Assembly (NCBI RefSeq): GCF_004114915.1 | Contig: NZ_CP022219.1 | Span: 3,626,501 to 3,690,500, forward strand | Direction of reading: 5' to 3' | Source: Bradyrhizobium guangxiense | GTDB lineage: Bacteria > Pseudomonadota > Alphaproteobacteria > Rhizobiales > Xanthobacteraceae | DNA: 64,000 nucleotides | Part shown: piece by piece, positions 9,614 through 17,354 of the stretch | How the letters are laid out: the number at the start of each line of letters is the position of its first letter | How positions within the stretch are numbered: position 1 is the stretch's first letter | Made by a program: the position numbers and the translations under genes | The notes under the pieces: generated by a model | Seen by the model: only the letters and a program-made list of their open reading frames with translations | Told to the model about the DNA's origin: nothing | Databases searched by the model: none

Positions 9614-10387
9614 CTACGCCGCCGCCTTCTGCCGCGCGACCAGCGCTTCGCCGAAGGCCTCGAACAGCTTGCGGTTGATCGGATTGTGCTGAGGATCGTA
9701 TTCGGCGTGCCATTGCACGCCGAGCGCAAAGGTCGGGGCTTCCGCGATCCGGATCGCCTCGATGGTGCCGTCCTCGGCGACGCCCTCGATCAGCACGCGC
9801 TTGCCGGGATCGAGGATGCCCTGGCCGTGCAGCGAATTGACCCGGATCTTCTCGCAGCCGAGAATCCTTGCAAACGCCCCGCCGGGCGTCAGGTCGACGT
9901 CGTGGCGGTCGGCGAACACCACGGTCGGGTCGGGATGGATCTCGCCGTTCTCGAGCCGGGGCATGCGGTGGTTCATACGACCCGGGATTTCACGGATCTC
10001 AGGATGCAACGAGCCGCCGAAGGCGACGTTCATCTCCTGCAGGCCGCGGCAGATGCCGAACAGCGGAATGCCGCGGGCGATGCAGGCGACCGAGAGCGCC
10101 AGCGCCACCTCGTCGCGGTGGATGTCGTAGGGCTCGTGCTTCTCGCAGGGGTCGACGTTGAAGCGGGTCGGATGCACGTTGGCCCGTGCGCCGGTGAGGA
10201 TGATGCCGTCCACGGTGTCGAGCAGCGCGGCGATATCGGTGATGTCGGGGGCTCCGGCGAACATCACCGGCAAGCCGCCGGCGACCTCGGCCACGGCGCG
10301 CAAATTGCGCTCGCCCACCATCTGGACCTGAAATCGATTTTCGACGCGATGGGAATTCCCGATCACGCCGACGACCGGCTTTCTCAT
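9614..10387 (-). CDS. Class-I glutamine amidotransferase-like gamma-glutamyl hydrolase (PuuD/peptidase C26 type)
   Basis: 257 residues starting MRKPVVGVIGNSHRVEN at 10387; the longer upstream frame has no family resemblance. The peptidase C26 triad is present: nucleophile cysteine in PLFGICRGLQEMNVAFGG, histidine and glutamate in GVQWHAEYDP. PuuD-type enzymes cleave gamma-glutamyl-GABA in the putrescine pathway; related enzymes act on other gamma-glutamyl amides. No puu genes are adjacent, so the substrate is open. Single-gene unit. Confidence 0.88.
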   Translation of the reverse strand: MRKPVVGVIGNSHRVENRFQVQMVGERNLRAVAEVAGGLPVMFAGAPDITDIAALLDTVDGIILTGARANVHPTRFNVDPCEKHEPYDIHRDEVALALSVACIARGIPLFGICRGLQEMNVAFGGSLHPEIREIPGRMNHRMPRLENGEIHPDPTVVFADRHDVDLTPGGAFARILGCEKIRVNSLHGQGILDPGKRVLIEGVAEDGTIEAIRIAEAPTFALGVQWHAEYDPQHNPINRKLFEAFGEALVARQKAAA

Positions 10388-10777
10388 CTGTCGTTCCGCG
10401 CCTCTCCGTGAAGAAGATTCTCCAAACATGCCCCTCCAATGGAACAAATTCAACAGAAGGGATCGCGGGACGGCAATGCTATTTTCGCGCAAATGCCTCC
10501 CGGGCCTCGCCCCCGGCAGGCAAGGCCGGCCGCCTTCAGGGCGGTTGCCGCCGGATTGCCCGGCGCAGCCAGCCAGGGCAGCTTCGCCTCGATGCACGGC
10601 CAGGAGCCCGAGCAGACCGGCCCATTTGCCGATGAAGCTCAAACCGCTCCATTGTTCTGGTCCGCATCGCTCTGCACCGTTGGCGTGCCGGCGTCAAACC
10701 AGCGCGTTGACGCGGTCTTGATCGGAAGCGCGTTTGTCGAGAGAGTGCGGCGCGCATTGCGCTGAAAAGGATCCGAT
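10388..10777. other. Intergenic region between divergent genes
   Basis: 390 bases between the amidotransferase-like gene (-) and the permease gene (+). Open frames occur on both strands, but none has a ribosome-binding site or recognisable protein. It should hold both promoters. Nothing else identified. Confidence 0.4.
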
Positions 10778-11917
10778 GTGACCATGTCCAAAGATGAACG
10801 CTCCCGGACTCGCGGCGACCTCGCTTGGGCGATCTCGGTCGGAGGCATCGGCGTCGTGCTGTTCACCGCGCTGCTCGCCTTCACGTGGTATTTCGCCACG
10901 ACCCTGCTGCTGATCTTCACCGGCATGCTGCTCGGTCTCGGCCTCAACGCGCTGACAGGCGCGCTCGGCCGCCACGTGCCGCTGCCGCATGCGGTGCGGC
11001 TCGCGATCGTCTGCGTCGCGCTCGCCTTGATGCTCGCCGGCATCGCCTATCTCGGCGGGGCCACCATTGCCGAGCAGGCTTCGCTGCTGAGCAAGACCCT
11101 GAAGTCGCAGCTTGCCAGCGTCAGGTCCTTCCTCGACAGCCACGGCATCGACACCAGCTTCTTCGATCTCGGCAACGGCGCGGCTGACGCCTCGAGCAAT
11201 GCGACGTCGGGCCCGACGTCGCCACCGGCTGCGCCTTCGCGCGGTCCCCTGCCCAGCGCAGGCGCGCTGGCCTCCAGCGGCGGCGCGATCGTGAGCCAGA
11301 CCTTCAAGCTGCTGCTCGGCACCATCCACGGCGTGGGCAACATCTTCATCGTGCTGTTCCTGGGCTTCGCCTTCGCCGCCCAGCCCGCCGTCTATCACGA
11401 CGGCCTGTTGTTCCTGGCGCCGGCGAGGCACCGCACCCGCGTCACCCTCGTCATCGATCGCATCGCCGAGACCCTGGAGCGCTGGCTGATCGCGCAGATC
11501 ATCGTCATGCTCGCCGTCGGCGCGGTGACCTGGATCGGGCTCGCCCTCATCGGCATCCCCGGCTCGTTCATCCTGGGGATCCAGGCCGGCCTGCTCGCCT
11601 TCATCCCGACCGTCGGGGCCATCATCGCCGGCGTCATCGTGGTGCTGGCGAGCCTTGCGTCGGGCTGGATCCCGGCGCTCTCGGCCTTTCTGCTCTTCAT
11701 GGGCGTGCACGCGATGGAGAGCTACGTGCTGACGCCGATCCTGCAGCGGCAGGCGCTCGATATTCCGCCGGCCACGCTGTTCGCGTTCCAGATCCTGCTC
11801 GGCGTCGTGTTCGGCATCTGGGGCCTCGCGCTAGCGCTACCGCTGGTCGCCATCGCCAAGGTCATGATCGACCATTTCAAGACCTACCAGGCGACGTCTC
11901 TGGTGGAGGCGGCGTGA
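10778..11917 (+). CDS. AI-2E family (PerM-like) permease
   Basis: About 379 residues. GTG at 10778 lies seven bases after AAAAGG; an in-frame ATG at 10784 is the alternative. The topology is typical of the family: paired N-terminal membrane segments (GVVLFTALLAFTWYFATTLLL and the next), a soluble loop near residues 95-170 that here contains a Ser/Pro/Ala-rich low-complexity stretch, then five to six C-terminal segments with the conserved GIPGSFILGIQAGLLAFIPT and PPATLFAFQILLG. Members include AI-2 exporter TqsA and sodium/proton antiporters, so transport of AI-2 should not be assumed. Confidence 0.88.
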   Translation: MTMSKDERSRTRGDLAWAISVGGIGVVLFTALLAFTWYFATTLLLIFTGMLLGLGLNALTGALGRHVPLPHAVRLAIVCVALALMLAGIAYLGGATIAEQASLLSKTLKSQLASVRSFLDSHGIDTSFFDLGNGAADASSNATSGPTSPPAAPSRGPLPSAGALASSGGAIVSQTFKLLLGTIHGVGNIFIVLFLGFAFAAQPAVYHDGLLFLAPARHRTRVTLVIDRIAETLERWLIAQIIVMLAVGAVTWIGLALIGIPGSFILGIQAGLLAFIPTVGAIIAGVIVVLASLASGWIPALSAFLLFMGVHAMESYVLTPILQRQALDIPPATLFAFQILLGVVFGIWGLALALPLVAIAKVMIDHFKTYQATSLVEAA

Positions 11918-11933
11918 GACGGCCTGACCCAGC

Positions 11934-12230
11934 TCAGGTCGTCAGCACAGTTTCGGTGTGCTCGACCTCGGGGGCCGCGGCAAAATACTGGCCGACGAGA
12001 CCGCGCCATTCGGTGAAATTCTCCGAGCCGCGGAAATCGACGGTGTGGCTCTCCAGCGTCGCCCATTTCACCATCAGCCGGTAGCGCTGCGGCTTCTCGA
12101 TCGACTTGTGCAATTCGAAGCCGTGAAACCCCTTGGCGCGGCCGAACGTGGCCTTGGCCTTGGCGACGGCGGCTTCGAAATCCTTCTCAGTGCCCGGCTT
12201 GACGTCGATTTGCGCGATCTCTGTGATCAT
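11934..12230 (-). CDS. Antibiotic biosynthesis monooxygenase (ABM)-domain protein
   Basis: 98 residues starting MITEIAQIDVKPGTEKDF at 12230; GGTGGG lies upstream, and the longer frame is not family-like. A ferredoxin-like ABM fold is indicated by the N-terminal beta strand plus the PGTEKDFEAAVAKAK helix and the RYRLMVKWATLESHTVDFRGSENF pattern in which a central strand is followed by H-x-F. These small dimeric proteins act as quinol monooxygenases, haem-degrading enzymes or stress proteins. It converges on the AI-2E permease with 16 bases between stops. Confidence 0.8.
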   Translation of the reverse strand: MITEIAQIDVKPGTEKDFEAAVAKAKATFGRAKGFHGFELHKSIEKPQRYRLMVKWATLESHTVDFRGSENFTEWRGLVGQYFAAAPEVEHTETVLTT

Positions 12231-12276
12231 CGGTTCCCACCCTTTTTGTTCGATCAGCGTCTCTACCGCAGCCGGC

Positions 12277-12306
12277 GAAAAAGAAAAAGGCGCCGAAACG
12301 GCGCCC
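12277..12306 (-). terminator. Intrinsic terminator after the small gene at 12332
   Basis: On the minus strand GGCGCCGTTTCGGCGCC is followed by TTTTTCTTTTT: a 7-bp stem with a strong T-tract. It lies 26 bases past the stop of the minus-strand ORF 12332-12571, which supports that ORF being transcribed. Confidence 0.85.
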
Positions 12307-12331
12307 TGGTCGGCCGAAAAATGCAGATCTC

Positions 12332-12571
12332 TCAGACCAGCAGCAGGACCGTGCCTGCCACGACGAGGGCGCAACCGACGAACAGTCCGACGGGACAGTA
12401 GCTGCGGCGACTTTGCGTGTAGCGCCCCTGCGCGCGGCGCTCGCCGATCAGCGCGCTCTCATATTCATCCGCGGTGGAGAACAGACAGGCGAAACCGCTG
12501 CGTGCCGAGGCTGCAGCGGCTTCGAGCGACATCAGGGTGACTTGCGGATTCTGTCGACGGATCGATTCCAT
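12332..12571 (-). CDS. Small single-pass membrane protein, hypothetical
   Basis: 79 residues from ATG at 12571, or 66 from the in-frame ATG at 12532; neither has a strong ribosome-binding site. The last 20 residues (PVGLFVGCALVVAGTVLLLV) form a C-terminal membrane segment after a charged, tyrosine- and arginine-containing soluble part. A strong terminator directly downstream argues for a real transcription unit. No family recognised. Confidence 0.55.
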   Translation of the reverse strand: MESIRRQNPQVTLMSLEAAAASARSGFACLFSTADEYESALIGERRAQGRYTQSRRSYCPVGLFVGCALVVAGTVLLLV

Positions 12572-12630
12572 GACCGCAATGGTAGGGATCGAATGGTAAA
12601 CAGAAGCTTATCGCAGTGCCACCTGGTGTC

Positions 12631-13851
12631 TTAAGCGGTGGCCGGCCGCGCCTGCGGCGCACCGACCCGCGCAGCGCTCTGGCGGCGCCAGTTCTCCAGC
12701 GACAGCGGCAGCTCTTCCGCCGCCTCGACGCGGTTACGGCCGCCGCGCTTGGCCTGGTAGAGCGCAGTGTCGGCCGACGCCAGCAGCACCTCGAGCTCGG
12801 TGCCGGCGGGGCCGCCGGCAACGCCGATGCTGACCGTCGTGTCGACCGGCCCCTCATCGACCACGACGCCGGAGGTCTCGAACGCTTCGCGCACGCGCTC
12901 GGCGACCAGCACGCCCTCCTCCAGCGAACATGGCAGGAGCGCTGCGAATTCCTCCCCGCCGATGCGGCCCGACAGGTCTGTGATGCGCAAATTGCTGACG
13001 ACAACGGTGGAGAACAGTCTCAGCATCTCGTCGCCGGCGGGATGGCCGAAGCGATCGTTGATCGACTTGAAATGATCGATGTCGAAGATCATCACGGTCA
13101 CAGGACGTCCGGCCTTGGCCTCGCGCTCGATCACGCGGCCGCAGGCTTCCGAGAAGCCGCGCCGGTTGAGCATGCCGGTCAGGGGATCGGTCGAGGCGGC
13201 GGTCCGGTGCGCAGTGACGGTGCGCTCGGACACCAGCATGAAGATCACGAATACGGTGCCGACGGCGTAGAGGATCAGCTCGACCGCGAACACCGTGACC
13301 CAGATGCTCGACGAAAAGCCGGCATCGTGCGGACGCAGGAAGCTGCCGATCACGATCGGCAGCATCAACACGCAGCCGTGCATCACTGGCATCACGAAGG
13401 CCGGCCAGCGTCGCTGCACGCTCTTGCGCCGCTCAGTCCAGAGCTCGCTGGCGGTCAGCGCCGCATAGACCGAGACGATGCCGGCGCCGATGATCATCCG
13501 CAGCATGGATGCCTCGGGGGCGAACAGCGTGACGGCGGCGACCCAGGCCAGCGCGCCGAGCAAGAGCCCCGGCCAGTTCGGCTTGCGGCCATGGAAGACG
13601 CGCGCAGCGTTCCACACCATGCCGCAGGCGACGAAGCCGACTGCGTTCAGCGCGAGGTAGAGATGCGGGCCCAGCCTGTCGCCGGCCGCGGTCCACAGCG
13701 CGACGGAGGCTGCACCGAGCAGGTAGGCGGTGCCCCACCATTTCAGTGCAGGACTGTTCTCCTGCCTGCCGAAAAACACCATCATGGCGCCGAGCAGTGC
13801 GGCAACCATCGTGGCGACCAAATAGAGCGTGATGCTATCGAGCGACATCAT
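12631..13851 (-). CDS. Membrane-bound diguanylate cyclase (GGDEF)
   Basis: Makes cyclic di-GMP from two GTP. About 406 residues from ATG at 13851 (MMSLDSITLYL), which follows AGAGGGGG; 13848 is equally possible. Residues 1-215 hold six to seven membrane segments that probably form the sensor. The C-terminal GGDEF domain carries DPLTGMLNRRGF, FDIDHFKSINDRFGHPAGDE and the active-site RIGGEEFAALLP. An inhibitory-site RxxD (RITD) sits exactly five residues before GGEEF, so product inhibition is expected. No EAL domain. Single gene; output unknown, though the exopolysaccharide locus 7 kb away is a plausible c-di-GMP-responsive process. Confidence 0.93.
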   Translation of the reverse strand: MMSLDSITLYLVATMVAALLGAMMVFFGRQENSPALKWWGTAYLLGAASVALWTAAGDRLGPHLYLALNAVGFVACGMVWNAARVFHGRKPNWPGLLLGALAWVAAVTLFAPEASMLRMIIGAGIVSVYAALTASELWTERRKSVQRRWPAFVMPVMHGCVLMLPIVIGSFLRPHDAGFSSSIWVTVFAVELILYAVGTVFVIFMLVSERTVTAHRTAASTDPLTGMLNRRGFSEACGRVIEREAKAGRPVTVMIFDIDHFKSINDRFGHPAGDEMLRLFSTVVVSNLRITDLSGRIGGEEFAALLPCSLEEGVLVAERVREAFETSGVVVDEGPVDTTVSIGVAGGPAGTELEVLLASADTALYQAKRGGRNRVEAAEELPLSLENWRRQSAARVGAPQARPATA

Positions 13852-14007
13852 GTCGGCCCCCTCTAGATCATAGCAGTTACGCGATCGGTACATCCGATTT
13901 GCGCGCCCTTCCGAAGGCGACGCTAGGGCGGGCGGGTTCCATTCAGGTTTTCGCGCGAGCCCAAGTTTTCCGGAAACACGCCATCAATTTGCGTACAAAC
14001 GAACAAC

Positions 14008-14036
14008 AAAAAGGGCGCTGAAATCAGCGCCCTTTT
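14008..14036 (-). terminator. Intrinsic terminator of the rplM-rpsI operon
   Basis: AAAAAGGGCGCTG-AAAT-CAGCGCCCTTTT: a 10-bp stem. On the minus strand it is followed by TTTTTGTTG, 44 bases beyond the rpsI stop. Confidence 0.9.
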
Positions 14037-14080
14037 GCATCTCATTGAAGCCGCTTTCGCGGCGAATGTGACAAAAGCGA

Positions 14081-14560
14081 TTAACGCTTCGAGAACTGGA
14101 AGGACCGGCGGGCCTTGGCCTTGCCGTACTTCTTGCGCTCGACCACGCGCGAGTCGCGGGTCAGGAAGCCGCCCTTCTTGAGCACGCCGCGCAGCTCCGG
14201 CTCGAAATAGGTGAGCGCCTTGGAGATGCCGTGACGGACCGCGCCGGCCTGGCCGGACAGACCGCCGCCGGCAACCGTGCAGATCACGTCGTACTGGCCC
14301 GAACGCTGGGCCACGGAGAACGGCTGCTCGATCATCATGCGCAGCACGGGACGGGCGAAATAGACCTCAACCTCGCGCGAGTTGACGGTGACCTTGCCGG
14401 CGCCCGGCTTGATCCACACGCGGGCGACCGCGTCCTTGCGCTTGCCGGTGGCATAGGCGCGGTTGAACTTGTCGACCTTCTTCTCGTGCTTGGGCGCCTC
14501 GGGCGCCGCCGCCGTCTTGAGCTGCGAGAGCTGGTCGAGCGACTGGATGGATTCGGCCAT
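14081..14560 (-). CDS. rpsI: 30S ribosomal protein S9
   Basis: 159 residues: an alphaproteobacterial N-terminal extension of about 30 residues followed by the universal S9 fold ([29 protein letters not shown]) and the basic C-terminus ending [12 protein letters not shown], whose terminal arginine reaches the ribosomal P site. The stop of rplM lies one base before its ATG, so the two genes are cotranscribed in the universal rplM-rpsI order. Confidence 0.98.
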   Translation of the reverse strand: MAESIQSLDQLSQLKTAAAPEAPKHEKKVDKFNRAYATGKRKDAVARVWIKPGAGKVTVNSREVEVYFARPVLRMMIEQPFSVAQRSGQYDVICTVAGGGLSGQAGAVRHGISKALTYFEPELRGVLKKGGFLTRDSRVVERKKYGKAKARRSFQFSKR

Positions 14561-14561
14561 G

Positions 14562-15026
14562 TTATGCGGCCCTCGTGTTCTTGCGGTTCAACTTGGCGAT
14601 GTCGATCTTCTCGGGCTGCTGCGCCTCGTGCGGATGATCGGCTCCGCCGTAGACACGGAGGTTGCCCATCTGCACGCGACCGAGCGGACCACGCGGGATC
14701 ATGCGCTCGACGGCCTTCTCGAGCACGCGCTCGGGATGCTTGCCCTCGAGGATCTGGCGCGCGGTGCGCTCCTTGACGTGGCCGACATAGCCGGTGTGCT
14801 TGTAATAGGTCTTCTGCTCGCGCTTGCGGCCGGTGAGGACCGCATGCTGCGCATTGATGATGATGACGTTGTCGCCGCAATCGACGTGCGGAGTGTAGGT
14901 CGGGAGGTGCTTGCCGCGCAGGCGCATGGCGACAATGGTGGCGAGGCGGCCGACGACCAGACCCTTGGCGTCGATCAGCACCCACTTCTTCGTCACCTCA
15001 GCCGGCTTTGCCGAAAAGGTTTTCAT
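14562..15026 (-). CDS. rplM: 50S ribosomal protein L13
   Basis: 154 residues starting [15 protein letters not shown] at 15026; the frame is open 13 codons further, but this start matches L13 length. Signatures [31 protein letters not shown] and the [24 protein letters not shown] tail region are typical of the alphaproteobacterial protein. It binds 23S rRNA early in 50S assembly and leads the two-gene operon with rpsI. Confidence 0.98.
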   Translation of the reverse strand: MKTFSAKPAEVTKKWVLIDAKGLVVGRLATIVAMRLRGKHLPTYTPHVDCGDNVIIINAQHAVLTGRKREQKTYYKHTGYVGHVKERTARQILEGKHPERVLEKAVERMIPRGPLGRVQMGNLRVYGGADHPHEAQQPEKIDIAKLNRKNTRAA

Positions 15027-15184
15027 GTCGGAGTTTCCGTGGACGGGAGATATCGGCGCGAACACCGCACCGGACTGCGCGGGTTTCTAGAGAACAGACG
15101 CGCGACGGTCAATGCCCGACGGCAAGAATTATAATAGAAATATCAATCGCTTAAAAATATGGTGCGATATTACCTGCAAAAACC

Positions 15185-15613
15185 TCAAACATTTGGAATG
15201 GAATAGGTCGAGGTGACATGGGCGATCGGATCGGGCGAGGGGCCCGACAGCAGCTTCACCTCGCCGACCGCCAGCCGCTTGCCGAGCTTGAGCAGTCGCG
15301 CCTCGGCCAGCACGTCCTGCCCGGACCCGCCCTTGCGCAGGAAGTTGATGTTGAGATTGGTGGTCACCGCGAGCCCGACCGGCCCGATCGCGGACAGCAG
15401 CACCACGTACATCGCGAAATCGGCCAGCGCCATCAAGGTTGGTCCGGACACGGTACCGCCCGGCCGCAGCATCTTTTCGCTGTAGCGCTGCCGCAAAAGG
15501 CAAGTCTGGCCGTCGGCACTCTCAATCGTGATGTCGTCGCCGCTGAAGGCTTGGGGAAACTCGTGACGGAGGAACTGCTCGACCTCTGCCACGCTCATTT
15601 TCGCTGACGCCAT
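15185..15613 (-). CDS. PaaI-type hotdog thioesterase
   Basis: 142 residues, a single hotdog domain. The GGTVSGPTLMALADFAMYV helix resembles the PaaI active-site segment (G-x-x-x-G-x-x-x-A-x-x-D), with aspartate in the usual position, followed by TTNLNINFLRKG and a terminal beta strand. It probably hydrolyses an acyl-CoA. Divergent from the crotonase-like gene, 84 bases apart, suggesting a shared acyl-CoA context. The substrate cannot be read from sequence. Confidence 0.85.
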   Translation of the reverse strand: MASAKMSVAEVEQFLRHEFPQAFSGDDITIESADGQTCLLRQRYSEKMLRPGGTVSGPTLMALADFAMYVVLLSAIGPVGLAVTTNLNINFLRKGGSGQDVLAEARLLKLGKRLAVGEVKLLSGPSPDPIAHVTSTYSIPNV

Positions 15614-15697
15614 GCTGTTCCCACCCTCGCTTCGCCTGCCCTGTTACATTAAGTTATCTGCGTCATTCAAATGCAATAATCCAACGGAAACGCTTCG

Positions 15698-16522
15698 ATG
15701 TCCGGCCAGGCCGCCCGCGCCCCCTCCCCGCAACCGCCGATCCTGCTGCGCGAGTCCGTAGGCTCCATCGCGGTCCTAACGCTGAACCGGCCCGCTGCGC
15801 GCAACAGTCTGTCGGCGGCGATGATCGCCAGCCTGCATGCCGAGCTTAACGAGATCCGCGACGACAAGGCCGTCCGCGGCGTCGTGATCGCCGCCAACGG
15901 TCCAGCCTTCTCCGCCGGCCACGACATGAAGGAACTCACCGCGCGCCGCACTGATCCAGACCACGGCCGCGCCTTCTTCGCCGAGATGATGACCGCCTGC
16001 AGCGCGATGATGCAGGCGATCGTCCACCTGCCGAAGCCCGTGGTGGCGTCCGTCCAGGGCATCGCGACCGCGGCCGGCTGCCAGCTCGTCGCCAGCTGCG
16101 ATCTTGCGATCGCCTCGCAGGACGCGAAGTTCGCCACACCCGGCGTCGACATCGGCCTGTTCTGCTCGACACCGATGGTGGCGCTGTCTCGCAACGTGCC
16201 GCGCAAGCAGGCAATGGAGATGCTGCTGACGGGCGAGCCCATTCCCGCTGAGCGCGCCCGGGAAATCGGCCTCATCAACCGCGTGGTGCCCGCCGGCTTC
16301 GAGCTCAGCGCCGCGATCGAGCTCGCGCAGCAGGTCGCGCTGAAATCCGCCTACACCATCAAGCTCGGCAAGGAAGCATTCTACCGCCAGGCCGAGATGA
16401 GCCTTGCCGACGCCTATCGCTATGCGGCAGAGGTGATGACCGAGAACATGATGGCGCGCGACGCCGAGGAAGGCATCGGTGCATTCATCGAGAGGCGCAC
16501 GCCGACCTGGCGGGATGAATAA
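15698..16522 (+). CDS. Crotonase-superfamily protein (ECHDC3-like), catalytic glutamates absent
   Basis: 274 residues with a complete crotonase fold: SAGHDMKEL for the first oxyanion-hole loop and VQGIATAAGCQLVASCDLAIA for the second. The two glutamates used by enoyl-CoA hydratases are not where expected. The position equivalent to Glu144 is Gln (GCQL), and the segment TPGVDIGLFCS lacks the PE motif that supplies Glu164. It resembles the ECHDC3-like branch, so plain hydratase annotation would be risky. Starts 84 bases from the divergent thioesterase gene. A family-A dispersed repeat follows its stop. Confidence 0.88.
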   Translation: MSGQAARAPSPQPPILLRESVGSIAVLTLNRPAARNSLSAAMIASLHAELNEIRDDKAVRGVVIAANGPAFSAGHDMKELTARRTDPDHGRAFFAEMMTACSAMMQAIVHLPKPVVASVQGIATAAGCQLVASCDLAIASQDAKFATPGVDIGLFCSTPMVALSRNVPRKQAMEMLLTGEPIPAERAREIGLINRVVPAGFELSAAIELAQQVALKSAYTIKLGKEAFYRQAEMSLADAYRYAAEVMTENMMARDAEEGIGAFIERRTPTWRDE

Positions 16523-16537
16523 CTGTATTTCTTACGC

Positions 16538-16617
16538 CGTCATTCCGGGGCGATGCGAAGCATCGAACCCGGAATCTCGAGATTCCGGGTCGGCTCTTCG
16601 AGCCGCCCGGAATGACG
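16538..16617. repeat. Family-A dispersed palindrome, copy 1
   Basis: Begins CGTCATTCCGGGGCG and ends CCCGGAATGACG, with the core palindrome GGAATCTCGAGATTCC in the middle. Four copies occur in the window (16538, 18641, 53147, 57881), all intergenic. Confidence 0.9.
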
Positions 16618-16630
16618 AATGAAGGATCAC

Positions 16631-17215
16631 ATGAACCACGACGCCTATCCCGACAATTACATCCGCAGCATTCTCAACGGCGTGAAGTCGATCGCGATGG
16701 TCGGGGCCTCGCCCGTCAACGTGCGTCCGAGCTATTTCGCGTTCAAATATCTGGCGCAGCGCGGCTATGACATGATCCCGGTCAATCCCGGCCATGTCGG
16801 CAAAGAGCTGCTCGGCAAGCCTTTCGTCGCCTCCCTCGCCGACATCGGCCGCCCCGTGGACATGATCGACATCTTCCGCAATTCCAGCCACATCATGGCC
16901 GTCGTCGAAGAAGCGCTCACGCTCGACCCGCTGCCGAAGGTGATCTGGATGCAGCTCGGCGCGCGCGATGACGCCGCGGCAGCGAAGGCGGAAGCGGTCG
17001 GTATCAAGGTGGTGATGAACCGCTGCCCCAAGATCGAATATGGCCGCCTGTCGTCAGAGATCTCCTGGATGGGCGTCAATTCGCGCACGCTGAGTTCCAA
17101 GCGCGCGCCGGCACCGACCCAGGGCATGCGGCTATCGCTCAATCGGATGAGTGTCGGCGGCGGCAACACTGCAGCGTCGGATCGCGCTGCGAAAAACAAG
17201 ACCGAGCAAGGCTGA
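16631..17215 (+). CDS. CoA-binding protein (CoA_binding_2 / YccU family)
   Basis: 194 residues. An ATG at 16619 is in frame, but 16631 (MNHDAYPDNYIRSIL) is preferred: AAGGA lies five bases upstream, and the earlier ATG falls at the tail of a dispersed repeat. A Rossmann-like CoA-binding domain is visible: SIAMVGASPVNVRPSYFAFKYL, PVNPGHVGKELLGK, and VIWMQLGARDDAAAAKAE followed by VVMNRCPKIEY. Homologues are soluble proteins that bind CoA; a reaction is not established. It lies 139 bases before the sulfhydrylase gene on the same strand. Confidence 0.88.
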   Translation: MNHDAYPDNYIRSILNGVKSIAMVGASPVNVRPSYFAFKYLAQRGYDMIPVNPGHVGKELLGKPFVASLADIGRPVDMIDIFRNSSHIMAVVEEALTLDPLPKVIWMQLGARDDAAAAKAEAVGIKVVMNRCPKIEYGRLSSEISWMGVNSRTLSSKRAPAPTQGMRLSLNRMSVGGGNTAASDRAAKNKTEQG

Positions 17216-17354
17216 CGCAATCGCGAAGGATTCATTTCGCGAACGCGACAATGCGTAGCAAGATCATTCCGATGTGAAGCGGCGCCTTGACGCGGAACGC
17301 GACGCCGATCAGCATGCCGCGCGATTTTCAGGCCACAAGAACAGGACGCCCTCA

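Noticed and set aside
9415..9729. Minus-strand ORF overlapping the end of the amidotransferase-like gene
   Set aside because: Arg-rich shadow in part, no start context, and overlaps a confident gene in another frame.
10439..10765. Plus-strand ORF in the gap before the AI-2E permease
   Set aside because: No ribosome-binding site or recognisable fold; low-complexity Ala/Gln/Pro composition.
17216..17354. SAM-II riboswitch upstream of metY
   Set aside because: Hairpins are present, but I could not match the conserved SAM-II core or pseudoknot; left as a weak finding only.
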